Translations under genes and position numbers: made by a program
From: Croceimicrobium sp965279135
GTDB taxonomy: Bacteria; Bacteroidota; Bacteroidia; Flavobacteriales; Schleiferiaceae
NCBI GenBank assembly: GCA_965279135.1
Contig: OZ257133.1
Location: 2,232,001-2,296,000 of the forward strand
Direction: 5' to 3'
DNA: 64,000 bases
The notes under the pieces: generated by a model
Seen by the model: only the letters and a program-made list of their open reading frames with translations
Database searches by the model: none
Told to the model about the DNA's origin: nothing
Shown here: one piece after another, positions 32,783-41,865 of the stretch
Layout of the letters: every line of letters begins with the position of its first letter
Position numbering within the stretch: position 1 is the stretch's first letter

Positions 32783-33436
32783 ATGAAAAAAGTAATCTTG
32801 TTTTTCGGTGCAATCCTCCTAGCTTCAAATCTGCAAGCCCAGCCTAAAGAAGCCTATGTCAATTACATGAAAGAAACTCTGGCTATGTATGACAGTGTTA
32901 AAAGTATGGACGACTATAAAGAAATCGCCAATCGTTTTGATCGAATAGCTTCCGCTGAAAGTGAAGAATGGTTGCCTCCCTACTATGCCGGACTAACCAA
33001 TATCTACATGAGTTTTGTAAGAGGTTTGGAAGATGAGCAGAAGGATGACTATTTGGATAAAGCATTGGAATATGTAGATCGGGCAGAAGCTCTGGTTGGA
33101 GAAACTTCGGAAACCGTTTTACTGCGAGGCTATGTATACATGGCCAAGGTTACGGTAAATCCAGCCATCCGTGGAATGACCCTTTCCGGAAAAGTAAGTG
33201 GCTTATTCAGCAAAGCATTGGAAATGGATCCGGAAAACCCCAGAGCGAACCTTATGGTTGGTCGCTGGAAGTATGGTAGCGCTCAATTCTTTGGTTCATC
33301 AACTGAAGAAGCTTGCGCCTATAACCAAAAGGCTTTAGCGATCTTTAAAAACCTGAAAGATCAGGATGGCATCGAACCTTCCTGGGGTCAGAACCAGGCA
33401 GAAGGTATGAGTAAAACTTGTTTGGGAAAAGAGTAA
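32783..33436 (+). CDS. Exported TPR-like helical protein
   Basis: A 217-residue protein with a signal peptide (1-19, ending LQAQ). It is all-helical with TPR-like units: YYAGLTNIYMSFVRGLEDEQ, YLDKALEYVDRAEALVG, and LFSKALEMDPENPRANLMVG. It probably lies in the periplasm. The gene is between the TonB receptor and the histidine kinase, 17 and 9 bases away, which suggests an accessory role in receptor function or signalling. No activity can be named. Confidence 0.82.
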   Translation: MKKVILFFGAILLASNLQAQPKEAYVNYMKETLAMYDSVKSMDDYKEIANRFDRIASAESEEWLPPYYAGLTNIYMSFVRGLEDEQKDDYLDKALEYVDRAEALVGETSETVLLRGYVYMAKVTVNPAIRGMTLSGKVSGLFSKALEMDPENPRANLMVGRWKYGSAQFFGSSTEEACAYNQKALAIFKNLKDQDGIEPSWGQNQAEGMSKTCLGKE

Positions 33437-33445
33437 TTTCCGACC

Positions 33446-34492
33446 ATGATCAACTTCACGCCCAGAACCAGAAAGCACTTCATCAGATGGCTTGGGATAA
33501 ATGCCTTAATAGGGGTTTCTATACCCCTATTTTTCAATCCTCAGGCCTACACTAGTCTGGAAGGTTTAAGCCAGGTTTGGGATGACATGTTCTTCTCCTT
33601 TTTCATGTCGGCTGCAATTAGCTCAGCGGTTGGAGTAAATGAGATCATATTGGATAAATACTTCCCCTGGCTAGAGCATGCCGGCAAGCGATTCTTCATG
33701 GAAATTCTGGGAGTTACCATATTCGGGTTTACCGCCTCTTTTCTTGTAAACGTCATTGTTAGAAGCATGTTTGGCTGGGTTGATTTCAATGATTTTCCCT
33801 GGAGGTCGATGTTCATGAACTCACTTTATCCTACCGCAATCGGATATGTGATTACCGCCTTTTTCATCAGTCGTGGTTTCCTAGCCCGGGCAAAAGCGGA
33901 AGCCGTAAGGGCCGAGCAATTGCAAACGGAAAAATACCGTAGTGAGGTCCGCGTATTAAAGGATCAGCTAAATCCACACTTTCTATTCAACTCGCTTAAT
34001 GTGCTCACCAATCTCGTATATGAAGATGCCGACAAATCCGCTGATTACATTCGAAACTTAAGTCGCTTCTATCGCTATGTTTTAGAAGTCCAAGACGAAG
34101 ATCTGGTTGAACTGGATCGAGAGTTGAAGTTTACCCGCGACTATCTGCAATTGCAGCAAGAGCGTTTCGGAAGTGATGCCCTGATTTACAGTGTCGAGGT
34201 AAAGGAAGCTGATTCCTATGAAATCCCACCTCTGGCCTTACAGTTATTGGTTGAAAACGCCCTAAAACACAATCGGGCCAGTAAAACCGAACCTCTACAT
34301 CTGGTAATTCGCCAGGAAGGGTCACGACTAATTGTAGAAAACAGCCTGCAAAAAAGAAGTGTAGAATCTGAGCATCTGGGTATCGGCCTGTCTAATCTTA
34401 TTCGCCGCTATGAATTACTGGGAGCGGATCCCGTGCAAATCAAGGAAAACGAAACAGAGTTTAAAGTGAGTATTCCCCTAATCGCTGCCTAA
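33446..34492 (+). CDS. LytS-type sensor histidine kinase
   Basis: A 348-residue membrane kinase of the His_kinase (LytS/YehU) family. Four hydrophobic segments lie at about 15-30, 48-65, 87-105 and 128-145. The phosphoacceptor His178 is in LKDQLNPHFLFNSLN. The HATPase domain has LQLLVENALKHN and HLGIGLSNLIRRYELL. It pairs with the LytTR regulator whose start overlaps its stop (TAATG), so the two are translationally coupled. No extracellular sensor domain is evident, so sensing may occur within the membrane segments or through the neighbouring receptor and TPR protein. Confidence 0.93.
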   Translation: MINFTPRTRKHFIRWLGINALIGVSIPLFFNPQAYTSLEGLSQVWDDMFFSFFMSAAISSAVGVNEIILDKYFPWLEHAGKRFFMEILGVTIFGFTASFLVNVIVRSMFGWVDFNDFPWRSMFMNSLYPTAIGYVITAFFISRGFLARAKAEAVRAEQLQTEKYRSEVRVLKDQLNPHFLFNSLNVLTNLVYEDADKSADYIRNLSRFYRYVLEVQDEDLVELDRELKFTRDYLQLQQERFGSDALIYSVEVKEADSYEIPPLALQLLVENALKHNRASKTEPLHLVIRQEGSRLIVENSLQKRSVESEHLGIGLSNLIRRYELLGADPVQIKENETEFKVSIPLIAA

Positions 34493-35262
34493 TGAAAGTA
34501 TTAATCGTTGAAGACGAAATTCCAGCGGCGCGCCAATTAATGCGACTGCTCGAACGAAGCGATCTGTTTGAAGGAGAAATTGAAGGTCCCTTAGGAGCAA
34601 TTTCAGATGCAGTGGCGCACCTACGTGAACAGGATAACTATGATCTGATATTCATGGATATCCACCTTTCAGATGGGCCGAGTTTTGACATCTTTAAATC
34701 TATCGATCTTCAGGTACCGATCGTTTTCTGTACCGCCTATGACCAATATGCTCTGGAAGCTTTTAAGCAGAACAGCATAGACTACCTTCTTAAGCCAGTT
34801 GAGCCGGAAGACCTGGATCGAGCTCTTGAAAAATTCAATAAACTTCATGCAAGAGAGGCGAGTTCGAACTTTCAGGCAGATTTGCTGCTGCAAATGTTGG
34901 AAGATCGAAAGGAAGACAAACCACTTAAAAAACGCTTTCTATTGAAACTCGGCGATCGGATGTTAACTAAAGACATTGCAGAAATCACCTGTTTCTATTC
35001 CGCCGATAAAGCCAGCTTCTTGATGGATGAAAAGGGTAAATCCTATCCGGTGGAATACAGTTTGGATCAATTGGAATCGATGACCGATAGGAAGCATTTC
35101 TTCCGAATCAATCGAAAATACCTGATCCGCCTTGAATCTATTGAGGATATGCGCAGCTATTCGGGTAGTCGAATAAAGCTTCAATTGAGGCACTGCGACG
35201 ATAACGACATTCTTGTGAGTAGGGATCGTACTGGAGAATTCAAACATTGGTTGGACCAATAG
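34492..35262 (+). CDS. LytTR family response regulator
   Basis: A 256-residue regulator with a receiver domain at 1-120 (acidic pocket EDE at 7-9, phosphoacceptor Asp56 in IFMDIHLS, conserved Lys in YLLKPVE). A LytTR DNA-binding domain follows at about 150-255 (LKLGDRMLTKDIAEITCFYS; FFRINRKYLIRLESIEDMRS). LytTR domains bind imperfect direct repeats; three such repeats precede the operon at 30542-30591. Partner of the LytS-type kinase encoded just upstream. Confidence 0.95.
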   Translation: MKVLIVEDEIPAARQLMRLLERSDLFEGEIEGPLGAISDAVAHLREQDNYDLIFMDIHLSDGPSFDIFKSIDLQVPIVFCTAYDQYALEAFKQNSIDYLLKPVEPEDLDRALEKFNKLHAREASSNFQADLLLQMLEDRKEDKPLKKRFLLKLGDRMLTKDIAEITCFYSADKASFLMDEKGKSYPVEYSLDQLESMTDRKHFFRINRKYLIRLESIEDMRSYSGSRIKLQLRHCDDNDILVSRDRTGEFKHWLDQ

Positions 35263-35295
35263 CTTTTCAATAGATTTGCAGGCCTTTTTAGATTT

Positions 35296-36540
35296 ATGAA
35301 CCTGCAGATTTTCACCCTCAGTAATGGTATTCGCGTCGTCCACCGACAGATCAATAGACCGGTAGCGCATTTTGGTTTTTTAGTTGCCGCGGGGTCTCGC
35401 GATGAAACGGAAAATGAGCAAGGTTTAGCCCATTTTATCGAGCACTGCTTGTTCAAGGGAACTGAGAAGCGAAAAGCCTATCACATCCTTAGCAGAATGG
35501 AGGATGTAGGCGGTGAACTCAATGCTTTTACTAGTAAAGAGGAGACCGTGATCCACAGCAGTTTTTTAAGTGGTGATTATTCAAGGGCCATTGAACTGAT
35601 CTGTGATATCGCCTTCCGAAGCACCTTTCCCAATAAGGAATGTGAAAAGGAAAAGGAAGTCATTATTGATGAAATCTATTCCTATAAGGACAATCCCTCC
35701 GAAAGCATTTTTGATGACTTTGAAGAATTACTCTTTCCAAATCATGGTCTGGGCCGAAACATTTTAGGTACGGTAGAAAGTGTAAAAGCTTTAAGCACCT
35801 CAGACATTAAATCTTTTCTCAAATCTAATTACACGCCAGAACGCATGGTCTTTAGCTCGGTGGGAAATATCAGCAAAGACAAGCTGGAGCGGCTTTTAGA
35901 GCGAGAACTGCATGAAATCCAATTGGATACTGGTAAGGCGCGAAACCTAATTGCTCCTCCCGAAGCCGATGCAATGAGAGAGGAACAGGATCGAAGTGGA
36001 TACCAGACTCATGCCGTATTAGGTTGCAGGGCTTATGAGGCGAAACATGATCTTATGCGTCCCTTAGCCCTAATCAACAATATCCTTGGGGGCCCGGGGA
36101 TGAACTCTCGCCTTAATCTCAATATTCGAGAACGATATGGCTTCACTTATCATTTGGAATCCTTTTATCATCCTTTTTTGGACTCCGGTCTGTTTGGTAT
36201 TTATCTGGGAACCGACCTGGGAACCGCCGATCGCACCATCACTTTGGTAGAGAAAGAACTCAAAAAACTCAGAGAGAATAAGTTGGGAGTATTACAACTT
36301 TCTAAGGCCAAGAAACAAATACTGGGTCAGTTTGCTATGGCCCAGGAAAACAATGGAGCCCTCATGCTCGCTTTCGGTAAATCCCTCTTATTTCATAATG
36401 AGATTGAGAGCTTTGATGAAATCGTAAAGGATGTAGAAAGCTTAAAATCAGAAACCTTACTCGAGGTTGCAAACGAAATCTTCGAGCCCAATAAATTCAG
36501 TAGCCTGATTTACCGAAACAGCCTTCCCGAATCTTTTTAA
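35296..36540 (+). CDS. M16 family zinc peptidase (cytoplasmic type)
   Basis: A 414-residue M16 peptidase with no signal peptide. The zinc motif is H46-F-I-E49-H50 (LAHFIEHCLFKG) and the third ligand is probably Glu126 (EVIIDEIYSY). This layout resembles mitochondrial processing-peptidase/YmxG-like bacterial enzymes (GELNAFTSKEETVIHSSFL). The C-terminal domain has LINNILGGPGMNSRLNLNIRE. It differs from the exported M16 pair at 10.4-13.8 kb. It lies 33 bases downstream of the LytTR gene and 28 bases upstream of the SLC12-type gene. Confidence 0.93.
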   Translation: MNLQIFTLSNGIRVVHRQINRPVAHFGFLVAAGSRDETENEQGLAHFIEHCLFKGTEKRKAYHILSRMEDVGGELNAFTSKEETVIHSSFLSGDYSRAIELICDIAFRSTFPNKECEKEKEVIIDEIYSYKDNPSESIFDDFEELLFPNHGLGRNILGTVESVKALSTSDIKSFLKSNYTPERMVFSSVGNISKDKLERLLERELHEIQLDTGKARNLIAPPEADAMREEQDRSGYQTHAVLGCRAYEAKHDLMRPLALINNILGGPGMNSRLNLNIRERYGFTYHLESFYHPFLDSGLFGIYLGTDLGTADRTITLVEKELKKLRENKLGVLQLSKAKKQILGQFAMAQENNGALMLAFGKSLLFHNEIESFDEIVKDVESLKSETLLEVANEIFEPNKFSSLIYRNSLPESF

Positions 36541-36568
36541 GGCTGGGAGAATTTCCCTTTCTTTGAAT

Positions 36569-38767
36569 ATGAGTCGTTCCAACGGATCGGATAAATCTGC
36601 TTCCCCTAAAAAAAACGGTTTCGGAACCTTTGCCGGGGTTTTCACTCCCAGTATACTTACGATTCTTGGTGTGATTATGTACTTACGATTCGGATGGGTC
36701 GTAGGTCAAGTGGGCCTCATTGGCACCTTGGTAATTGTCACACTATCCACGAGTATAACCTTCTTAACGGCCCTCTCCATCGCTTCAATTGCTACGGATC
36801 AACACGTACGTACAGGCGGGGCTTATTATATGATAAGTCGCTCCTTAGGGATAGAAACCGGAGGAGCCATCGGCATTCCATTGTTCCTGGCCCAGGCTTT
36901 ATCGATTGCCCTTTACACCATAGGTTTTGCGGAAAGTTTGAGTCAGGTTTTCCCCCAAATAGATCAACGTTGGGCGGGAATGATTACCACAATCCTGGTT
37001 GGTGGCTTGGCACTTTTCTCGGCCAAGATTGCTATTCGCAGTCAGTTCTTTATTATGGCGGCCATTGCCTTGTCTCTGCTCTCTCTCATCTTTGGCAGTC
37101 CTGCTGGAGAACCAGATGTGGAGCTTTGGTCGGGTGCTAATGAGGCTGGTTTCTGGACTGTGTTTGCAGTATTCTTTCCCGCTGTTACGGGCATCATGGC
37201 TGGAGTGAATATGTCGGGAGATTTGAAGGATGCAAAAAGAGCTATTCCCCGTGGCACCTTTCTAGCGATTGGCGTTGGCTATTTTATCTATATGGCCTTG
37301 CCAATACTTCTGGCAAATCGTGCCACAGCAGAGCAGCTAATAGGTGATCCGCTTATCATGCGCAAAATATCATTCTGGGGAAACGCCATCTTATTAGGTG
37401 TTTGGGGTGCGACCCTTAGTAGCGCTATTGGCAGCATTTTAGGTGCACCCCGGGTGCTTCAAGCTTTAGCCAGAGACCGGGTGCTACCTGCCTCCTGGCG
37501 ATGGCTTGGCAAAGGGAGCGGTGAAGATGATAATCCTCGTGCTGGTACTATTTTCACTATCGCCTTAGCCTTGATAGCGGTGTATTTTGGAAATCTAAAC
37601 CTGGTGGCTCCAGTGCTCTCCATGTTCTTCCTCACAACCTATGGAGTACTAAATATTTCAGCAACGCTTGAAAAACTTCTTGGTAGCCCTTCTTTCCGAC
37701 CCACATTTAAGGTTCACTGGGTCTTTTCACTTTTAGGGGCCTTGGCCTGTATTTGGGTGATGCTTTTAATCAATGCAGCAGCAACTGCAGTAGCCATTGT
37801 TTTCATGATCCTACTATTTCTGTGGTTACAAAGACGGGAGCTTAAAACTACCTGGGGTGATGTACGTCAGGGCTTATGGATGGCCATAGGCCGAAGCGCT
37901 TTATTGAGAATACGCCGTACTGCCGATCCTAAAAACTGGCGCCCTCATATACTGGTACTTTCCGGCGCTCCAACCAAAAGGTGGCACCTGGTTGAATTGG
38001 GTCATGATCTCAGTCAAAATAGAAGTTTAATGACCGTAGCCACAGCCATTAGCAAGACAGATCTGCCCATTGAGAGGCAACTAAAAATGGAGGCTAATGT
38101 GCGCGATTACCTTCTGCAAAAAGGCATCAACAGTCTGGTAAGAGTTTATTACACGCATAAAGTTTTAGAAGGAACAAAGGCCATGATTGGCACCTATGGG
38201 CTAGGGCAGATTACCCCGAATACGGTGCTAATGGGGGCTTCCGAAAATCCAGATAACCGTGATGATTTCTGTCGCTTAGTAGAGTATTGTTACGCCTTAC
38301 GAAAGAATGTATTGATAGCCCGAAATGCGGATACTCTAAAAGCGGACAAATACAAGCGCATTGATATCTGGTGGGGTGGATTAAAAGCAAATGGTGGCCT
38401 AATGATCGTGCTTGCCCATCTCCTACAAAGGAGCTTAAACTGGAAAGGATCAGAAGTAAATGTGAAAATGTTGTCGCGCAGTCAGCAAGCCAGTTTAGGG
38501 GCTAGTAAGAATTTATCCAACCTCTTACAGGATATGCGGGTAGATCACAATGAAAAGGTGATCTACGACGAAGAATCGGATTTCTATGAGGTATTGGAAC
38601 GTCACTCTTCCTCAGCAGATTTGATCATGCTAGGAATGGCCATTCCAGGCGAAAACTTCGACTATAGGCAATACTATGATCGCCTGGCGGAAAACACAAA
38701 AAACCTCCCAAGCACCTTATTTGTATTGGCATCTCAGGAGGTTGAGTTTGGTGAAGTACTAAGTTGA
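36569..38767 (+). CDS. SLC12-type cation-chloride cotransporter/amino acid permease superfamily protein
   Basis: A 732-residue membrane protein. The first about 440 residues form twelve membrane segments of the APC superfamily, starting FGTFAGVFTPSILTILGVIM and YLRFGWVVGQVGLIGTLVIV, a signature of eukaryotic NKCC/NCC and bacterial homologues. About 290 soluble residues follow, including HILVLSGAPTKRWHLVELGH, like the C-terminal regulatory domain of SLC12 carriers. It may move Na+, K+ and Cl-, or amino acids; the substrate is not shown. I start at the ATG at 36569; an earlier TTG at 36563 adds two residues. It converges on rfbB. Confidence 0.87.
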   Translation: MSRSNGSDKSASPKKNGFGTFAGVFTPSILTILGVIMYLRFGWVVGQVGLIGTLVIVTLSTSITFLTALSIASIATDQHVRTGGAYYMISRSLGIETGGAIGIPLFLAQALSIALYTIGFAESLSQVFPQIDQRWAGMITTILVGGLALFSAKIAIRSQFFIMAAIALSLLSLIFGSPAGEPDVELWSGANEAGFWTVFAVFFPAVTGIMAGVNMSGDLKDAKRAIPRGTFLAIGVGYFIYMALPILLANRATAEQLIGDPLIMRKISFWGNAILLGVWGATLSSAIGSILGAPRVLQALARDRVLPASWRWLGKGSGEDDNPRAGTIFTIALALIAVYFGNLNLVAPVLSMFFLTTYGVLNISATLEKLLGSPSFRPTFKVHWVFSLLGALACIWVMLLINAAATAVAIVFMILLFLWLQRRELKTTWGDVRQGLWMAIGRSALLRIRRTADPKNWRPHILVLSGAPTKRWHLVELGHDLSQNRSLMTVATAISKTDLPIERQLKMEANVRDYLLQKGINSLVRVYYTHKVLEGTKAMIGTYGLGQITPNTVLMGASENPDNRDDFCRLVEYCYALRKNVLIARNADTLKADKYKRIDIWWGGLKANGGLMIVLAHLLQRSLNWKGSEVNVKMLSRSQQASLGASKNLSNLLQDMRVDHNEKVIYDEESDFYEVLERHSSSADLIMLGMAIPGENFDYRQYYDRLAENTKNLPSTLFVLASQEVEFGEVLS

Positions 38768-38784
38768 TCTATTAGACTCTTAGC

Positions 38785-39840
38785 CTAACGATCACTATAC
38801 ATTTCGCTATAATAATTCTGGTAATCGCCGGAAGTTACACTATTCAGCCACTCTTCATTAGAAAGGTACCAATCGATGGTTTCCGCTAATCCTTCTTCGA
38901 AAGTAACGGAGGGCTTCCAGCCTAATTCCTTATTGATTTTTGAGGCATCAATTGCATAACGACGGTCGTGTCCCGGACGGTCTGTAACGTAAGTAATCAA
39001 AGATTCTGAGGTCCCTGGCTCGCGATCCAACTTTTCGTCCATCTGCTTGCAAAGGACTTTTATCAGATCGATATTCTGCCATTCATTGAATCCACCGATA
39101 TTATAAGTTTCCTTATTTCGCCCCTGATGATACACCAGATCAATGGCTATAGCATGGTCTATAACGTATAACCAATCCCGAGTGTACTTTCCATCGCCAT
39201 AAACCGGCAGAGGTTTATTGTTGCGCACATTATGGATGAAAAGGGGAATTAGTTTTTCCGGAAACTGGTTTGGACCGTAATTATTGGAACAATTCGTAAC
39301 AACATAGGGCATGCCATAGGTCTCGCCATAAGCTCTTACGAAATGATCAGAGCTGGCTTTAGAAGCTGAGTAGGGAGAATTGGGATCATAAGGAGTGGTT
39401 TCCTCAAAAAGCCCTTCTGACCCTAAGGTTCCATACACCTCATCCGTACTAATATGGTAGAAGCGCTTGCCTTCGAAATCATCTTTCCAGGTATCCCGAA
39501 ATGCATTGAGCAAATTCACCGTACCGATAACATTAGTGCGGACAAAAGCCAGGGGATCAGTGATACTGCGATCTACATGACTTTCAGCGGCCAAATGCAA
39601 TACACCTTCAAACTTGTGTTCTTCGAAAAGCTTATTAACCGCTTCTGCATTTACAATATCAATGCGAACAAAGTGATAATTGGGTTTATCCTGAATATCC
39701 TTTAGGTTTTCCAGATTCCCAGCATAGGTGAGGGCGTCCAGATTGTAGATTTCATAATCAGAATACTTGTTTACAAAAAGTCGTACTACATGAGAGCCAA
39801 TAAAGCCCGCACCACCGGTTATTAGAATCTTCTTAGCCAT
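38785..39840 (-). CDS. rfbB: dTDP-glucose 4,6-dehydratase
   Basis: A 351-residue extended short-chain dehydrogenase (SDR) enzyme that converts dTDP-glucose to dTDP-4-keto-6-deoxyglucose. NAD-binding GGAGFIGSH (9-17), the active STDEVYGTLG motif, and the catalytic YSASKASSD are all present; the C-terminal GHDRRYAIDASKI fits RfbB. No rfbA, rfbC or rfbD is next to it, so the product may feed another pathway or partners elsewhere. Last gene of the five-gene minus-strand sugar-nucleotide cassette; gap to galE is 5 bases. Confidence 0.93.
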   Translation of the reverse strand: MAKKILITGGAGFIGSHVVRLFVNKYSDYEIYNLDALTYAGNLENLKDIQDKPNYHFVRIDIVNAEAVNKLFEEHKFEGVLHLAAESHVDRSITDPLAFVRTNVIGTVNLLNAFRDTWKDDFEGKRFYHISTDEVYGTLGSEGLFEETTPYDPNSPYSASKASSDHFVRAYGETYGMPYVVTNCSNNYGPNQFPEKLIPLFIHNVRNNKPLPVYGDGKYTRDWLYVIDHAIAIDLVYHQGRNKETYNIGGFNEWQNIDLIKVLCKQMDEKLDREPGTSESLITYVTDRPGHDRRYAIDASKINKELGWKPSVTFEEGLAETIDWYLSNEEWLNSVTSGDYQNYYSEMYSDR

Positions 39841-39845
39841 TTGAG

Positions 39846-40865
39846 TTAAATGTTTCTAATTTTCTTTTCCCATCGCCAGGCATCTGCCATCGCATCATCA
39901 AGTGATTTCTCTGCTTTCCAGCCTAATACATCATTGGCCTTGCTTGTATCCGCATATGCGGCGGTAACATCACCACGACGACGCTCTACGATCTTATAGT
40001 TTAAAGCACTAGAGGAAACCTTTTCAAAGGACTGGATCACCTCTAATACCGTAGAACCTTTGCCGGTACCTAAATTGTAAACTTCAAAGTTTTGAGTATT
40101 GGCTCGATTTAACAATCTATCAAGCGCAACAACGTGAGCATTAGCGACATCAACGACATGAATATAATCGCGCTCATTAGTACCATCGCGAGTTTCGTAA
40201 TCATCGCCAAAAACCGAGAGTTGTTCTCTAACTCCAGCCGCAGTTTGGGTAACATAAGGAACCAGATTTAAAGGCACGCCTAAAGGAGATTCTCCTATCT
40301 CAGCGCTGGGGTGTGCTCCTATGGGATTAAAGTATCGAAGCGAAATAGAGTTAAAACCATGAGCCTCAATAGCATCTTTGATAATCTCTTCTCCAACCTG
40401 CTTGGTATTCCCATAAGGTGAAATGGCTGCTTTTACCGGGCTGTTCTCGGTAATTGGTAGCTCATCCGCCTCACCGTAAACCGTGCAACTGCTGCTAAAA
40501 ATCAAATTATCGATCTGCAGATCACGCATCTCCTGCAGGAGGTAAACTAAAGACCCTAAATTATTTTCGTAATACTCCAAAGGCTTGTGCACCGACTCCC
40601 CTACTGCCTTAAAGGCGGCAAAGTGAATAATTCCATCCAAGGCAGAGTATCGACCAAAAAAGTCGCGTACCTCTTCCCGATTCTTCAAATCTATTCTTTC
40701 GAAAACAGGGCGTTTGCCGCTAATGCGTTCAATCCCATCTAAAACCGATGCAGTCGAGTTGCTAAGGTCATCTACTATAATAGCTTCATGACCAGCATTG
40801 ATTAGCTCTACCACAGTGTGGGAACCAATAAAACCCAGTCCTCCGGTTACGAGTATCTGCGCCAT
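39846..40865 (-). CDS. galE: UDP-glucose 4-epimerase
   Basis: A 339-residue SDR enzyme interconverting UDP-glucose and UDP-galactose (and often their N-acetyl forms). It has GGLGFIGSH near the start, SSSCTVYG, and catalytic YGNTK. NPIGAHPSAEIGESPLGVPLNLVP is typical of GalE. It is tightly packed with neighbours (3 and 5 bases), in the order ugd-UXS-galE-rfbB. Confidence 0.93.
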   Translation of the reverse strand: MAQILVTGGLGFIGSHTVVELINAGHEAIIVDDLSNSTASVLDGIERISGKRPVFERIDLKNREEVRDFFGRYSALDGIIHFAAFKAVGESVHKPLEYYENNLGSLVYLLQEMRDLQIDNLIFSSSCTVYGEADELPITENSPVKAAISPYGNTKQVGEEIIKDAIEAHGFNSISLRYFNPIGAHPSAEIGESPLGVPLNLVPYVTQTAAGVREQLSVFGDDYETRDGTNERDYIHVVDVANAHVVALDRLLNRANTQNFEVYNLGTGKGSTVLEVIQSFEKVSSSALNYKIVERRRGDVTAAYADTSKANDVLGWKAEKSLDDAMADAWRWEKKIRNI

Positions 40866-40868
40866 TGT

Positions 40869-41861
40869 TTATTTCTTTACGCGTACGTAGTCTTTGAAAT
40901 CCTTATGCTCCTTCTTGTAGAGCTCTTCTTCCGGTAAAGACTTAAAATATTCATAGGTGATGCGAAGACCTTCAGCGCGATCCACTTTGGGCTCCCAGCC
41001 AAGGATTTCTTTCGCTTTGGTGATATCCGGGCGTCTTTGAGTAGGATCGTCCTTGGGCAAATCCTTGTAAATCACCTTTTGATCTGTTCCGGTTAATTTG
41101 ATGATTTCCTCCGCAAAATCCCCGATGGTAATCTCATCCGGATTTCCAATGTTCACTGGATGTGGATGATCACTCATCAATAGTCGATAAATACCTTCCA
41201 CCAGATCATCTACAAAGCAAAAGGAACGCGTTTGAGATCCATCACCAAATACGGTAAGATCCTCACCGCGTAAAGCCTGACCAATGAAGGCCGGTAATAC
41301 CCTTCCATCATTGAGGCGCATGCGCGGCCCGTAGGTGTTAAATATCCGAACGATGCGAGTTTCCAGTCCATGATAAGTATGATAAGCCATGGTCATCGCT
41401 TCCTGAAAGCGCTTCGCTTCATCATACACTCCACGCGGGCCAACCGGGTTAACATGTCCCCAATAATCCTCTGTTTGAGGATGCACCTGAGGATCACCAT
41501 AGATCTCCGAAGTTGAAGCAATCATCAGTCTCGCTCCTTTTGAAAGGGCAAGTCCAAGACAATTGTGTATTCCCAATGAACCTACTTTGAGGGTCTGAAT
41601 GGGAATCTTTAAATAATCAATTGGGCTGGCAGGAGAAGCAAAATGAAGAATGTAATCCAGGTCTCCTGATACATGAATAAACTTTGATACATCATGATGA
41701 TGAAACTCAAAGTTATCCAAAGGAAAGAGGTGCTCAATATTCTTAAGATCACCAGTAATGAGATTATCCATCCCAATTACAAAAAAGCCTTCCTTAATGA
41801 ATCGATCACAAAGATGCGATCCTAGAAATCCTGCTGCTCCCGTTATCAGTACCCTTTTCAT
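40869..41861 (-). CDS. UDP-glucuronate decarboxylase (UDP-xylose synthase)
   Basis: A 330-residue SDR enzyme. ITGAAGFLGSHLCDRFIKEG begins the NAD domain; TSEIYGDPQVHPQTEDYWG and GPRGVYDEAKRFQEAMT match UXS/ArnA-decarboxylase-type enzymes. It should convert UDP-glucuronate, made by the upstream ugd product, to UDP-xylose. Adjacent ugd (4 bases) supports this substrate. Confidence 0.9.
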   Translation of the reverse strand: MKRVLITGAAGFLGSHLCDRFIKEGFFVIGMDNLITGDLKNIEHLFPLDNFEFHHHDVSKFIHVSGDLDYILHFASPASPIDYLKIPIQTLKVGSLGIHNCLGLALSKGARLMIASTSEIYGDPQVHPQTEDYWGHVNPVGPRGVYDEAKRFQEAMTMAYHTYHGLETRIVRIFNTYGPRMRLNDGRVLPAFIGQALRGEDLTVFGDGSQTRSFCFVDDLVEGIYRLLMSDHPHPVNIGNPDEITIGDFAEEIIKLTGTDQKVIYKDLPKDDPTQRRPDITKAKEILGWEPKVDRAEGLRITYEYFKSLPEEELYKKEHKDFKDYVRVKK

Positions 41862-41865
41862 ATTC

